DNA from: Paenimyroides tangerinum
GTDB taxonomy: Bacteria > Bacteroidota > Bacteroidia > Flavobacteriales > Flavobacteriaceae
Direction of reading: 5' to 3'
Assembly: GCF_003865405.1 (NCBI RefSeq)
Contig: NZ_RQVQ01000010.1
Location: 36,801-100,800, forward strand
Length of the DNA: 64,000 nt
Below the pieces are notes generated by a model. It was given only the letters and a program-made list of their open reading frames with translations. It was not told the origin of the DNA and searched no databases. Position 1 is the first letter of the stretch, and the number at the start of each line of letters is the position of its first letter. Below are positions 62,536 to 64,000 of the stretch, in pieces. Both the position numbers and the translations under genes were made by a program.

Positions 62536-62660
62536 CAATGTATAAGCGTAATGCGGGCTAAAGTGCTGAATTTAAACGAATTGAATATTAATAAATATAC
62601 TGCTAAACCGAAAGTGAAGTGCTTTTAATCCCGCACTACGCTTATACTAGACCGTTAGGC
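62530..62660 (+). other. attC-like recombination site
   Basis: The left core GCCTAAC (62530-62536) and right core GTTAGGC (62654-62660) match RYYYAAC and GTTRRRY exactly. Both flanks pair (TATAAGCGTAATGCGGG with CCCGCACTACGCTTATA, one mismatch) with extra bases next to the right core. Length about 131 bases. It lies at the 3' end of the DUF262-HEPN cassette, as in integrons. No integrase of the IntI type is in the window. Confidence 0.75.
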
Positions 62661-62685
62661 GATATAATAAAAACGAACCCCATAA

Positions 62686-63945
62686 ATGAAGGAACTAGAA
62701 TTTAAAAAATTATTTTCTAAGCTTAGCCATATCAAAGCTTTATCAACAGATAGTAAATTTGATGAAATTGTACAAAACTTAGTTCTTTTTGTATTATTCA
62801 ATTCACAAAAACTAGATCTAAAAAATGACAATGATATAAAAAAAGCAATTATTGAATATTATGGTATAAATATTAAGACATCATTAATTCAACCTGCAAT
62901 TGATAAACTATTGTTTACTAATAAATTAATTAAAGACAGTACTAATAAAATTCTTTATTTATCTGAAACCTCAAAAAAAGAAATTGAACAAAAAAACACT
63001 GAAAATGATGAAATTCAAAACTCTGTAAAAAAGAACTGGTTTAAAGAAATTTCAAAAATATATGATTTTTTTCAAGAAGAGGACTTTAATGAATTATGGA
63101 CTTTACTAAATAAATATTTAAGTGCGATTTTTGAAAAAAATGGTATTCAAACAATTAATTTTTTAAATCCAAGTATTGTTAAAGATGATCTCGATTATAG
63201 GAGTAACATAATTATTTTAGAATCAATTTTTGAAACAGAGAATAAAAAAATTAATATCGAAGTATTTGAAAAGACCGTAAATATTTTTATTCAAAATGCT
63301 GACGAAATACGTGCAAAATACATTTCACAACTTGCTGATGCAACGTTTACTAGTTTTGCATTATTAAGTGATGACGAAACTAAGAAATTTCTAAATGGAA
63401 AGTTTTCTGAAATGCGTCTTTTTCTAGATACAAATTTCATTTTTGGAATACTAGACCTTCATAAAAACAATGAAGATAGCTCTGCAAAAGAAATAATTGA
63501 AGAATTAAAAAAAAATAATCTTCCATTTAAATTAATGTATCACCCCGAAACCTTAAATGAATTCAAAAGAACATTTGACAGTAAATCAATATTATTAAAG
63601 AATACAAAATGGACTAAAGAAATTAGTAAACTAGCATTAGAAATTAATCAATTAAGTCCAATTGAAGAACTATATCACAAACAAAATTTAAATGATGAAA
63701 TTGACCCTACTTTATTTCTAGAAAAATATGATCAAGTTGATAAAATACTAAACAATCTTGGCTTAATTGAATATCATCCAAGATTTCAATCCAATGATGA
63801 AAAGTATGAAATTGAAAATGATGTCAATGAATTTCAAAAATTCTATGAAAGTAATAAAAATAGAAAATTTAAATCATTTCAAAATTTTAAACACGACATT
63901 ACAGTTATTAGAGAAGTAAGGGCATTAAATCCTAAAAATGGATAG
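62686..63945 (+). CDS. PIN-domain protein, possibly truncated
   Basis: 419 residues. The N-terminal 230 residues are helical and Lys/Asn-rich. The PIN-type start MRLFLDTNFIFGILDLHKN (about 244-262) carries the first acidic residue. The expected later acidic residues of a PIN RNase are not clearly visible before the stop, and the remainder of the window after 63945 looks unrelated, so the gene may be cut short. It begins 26 bases after the attC-like site, so it is the next cassette's gene. Confidence 0.65.
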   Translation: MKELEFKKLFSKLSHIKALSTDSKFDEIVQNLVLFVLFNSQKLDLKNDNDIKKAIIEYYGINIKTSLIQPAIDKLLFTNKLIKDSTNKILYLSETSKKEIEQKNTENDEIQNSVKKNWFKEISKIYDFFQEEDFNELWTLLNKYLSAIFEKNGIQTINFLNPSIVKDDLDYRSNIIILESIFETENKKINIEVFEKTVNIFIQNADEIRAKYISQLADATFTSFALLSDDETKKFLNGKFSEMRLFLDTNFIFGILDLHKNNEDSSAKEIIEELKKNNLPFKLMYHPETLNEFKRTFDSKSILLKNTKWTKEISKLALEINQLSPIEELYHKQNLNDEIDPTLFLEKYDQVDKILNNLGLIEYHPRFQSNDEKYEIENDVNEFQKFYESNKNRKFKSFQNFKHDITVIREVRALNPKNG

Positions 63946-64000
63946 AACGGATAAAGTGAACCACTCGCAGCGGATGAAAGTGAGCATAGCAAAGCAAGTA
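63946..64000. other. Window end; no feature identified
   Basis: 55 bases, more GC-rich than the preceding gene. Possibly the edge of another insert; too short to judge. Confidence 0.3.

Overview
The window is an AT-rich stretch from a member of the Flavobacteriia (Bacteroidota). The evidence is the protein families, promoters of the TTG-N19/20-TAnnTTTG type, the general lack of Shine-Dalgarno sites, and a tmRNA whose tag reads GEENYALAA. I cannot name the genus from the sequence alone.

Region 1 (1-10.1 kb) is ordinary chromosome: the 3' part of mnmA, a FabK/nitronate-monooxygenase-like flavoprotein, acetyl-CoA synthetase, two bacterial PH-domain membrane proteins, an alpha/beta hydrolase, menA, a metallo-beta-lactamase-fold hydrolase, menC, and then the tmRNA gene ssrA.

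Region 2 (about 10.49-58.3 kb) is a nearly complete tailed-phage prophage, probably a siphovirus, inserted at the 3' end of ssrA. Integrase comes first. A rightward late block follows: terminases, portal, scaffold, capsid, connectors, tail tube, a 1322-residue tape measure, tail tip and fibre proteins, a putative modification module (small protein, ABC ATPase, GNAT acyltransferase, formyltransferase-like enzyme), then holin, amidase and spanin-like lysis genes. A leftward early block runs back from about 57.4 kb: micro-ORFs, a small HTH protein, an SbcC-like ATPase, RecT, an MBL-fold nuclease-like protein, HNH, a DUF4373 replication protein, NdpA, PcfK/PcfJ, DnaA-domain-IV-like proteins, SSB, a DnaQ-like exonuclease and a RuvC-like resolvase. 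An S24 repressor reads rightward from a shared operator region. Cargo genes sit inside the phage: two lipoproteins, a YkgB/AraC pair and two orphans. No second copy of the ssrA 3' end (attR) is visible.

Region 3 (58.3-64 kb) is accessory DNA: a 5'-truncated RHS fragment with an HExxH toxin-like tip, its neighbour, a lipoprotein, and an integron-cassette-like array with a DUF262 plus HEPN pair and a PIN-domain gene, one complete attC-like site and one partial site.

The strongest new signals are these. (a) Six intergenic sites carry GGTCAATAACT (one with a single change) followed, always exactly 52 bases downstream, by TTAG (mostly TTAGATA); these look like a phage late-promoter system, and one copy appears to drive a short structured RNA. 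(b) An A10 slippery run links the ABC ATPase frame to a GNAT frame, next to a formyltransferase gene, behind an attenuator-like hairpin switch. (c) Three hairpins of shared architecture each precede a micro-ORF in the early leader. (d) Cassette-boundary sequences are shared between phage cargo and the attC-like array.
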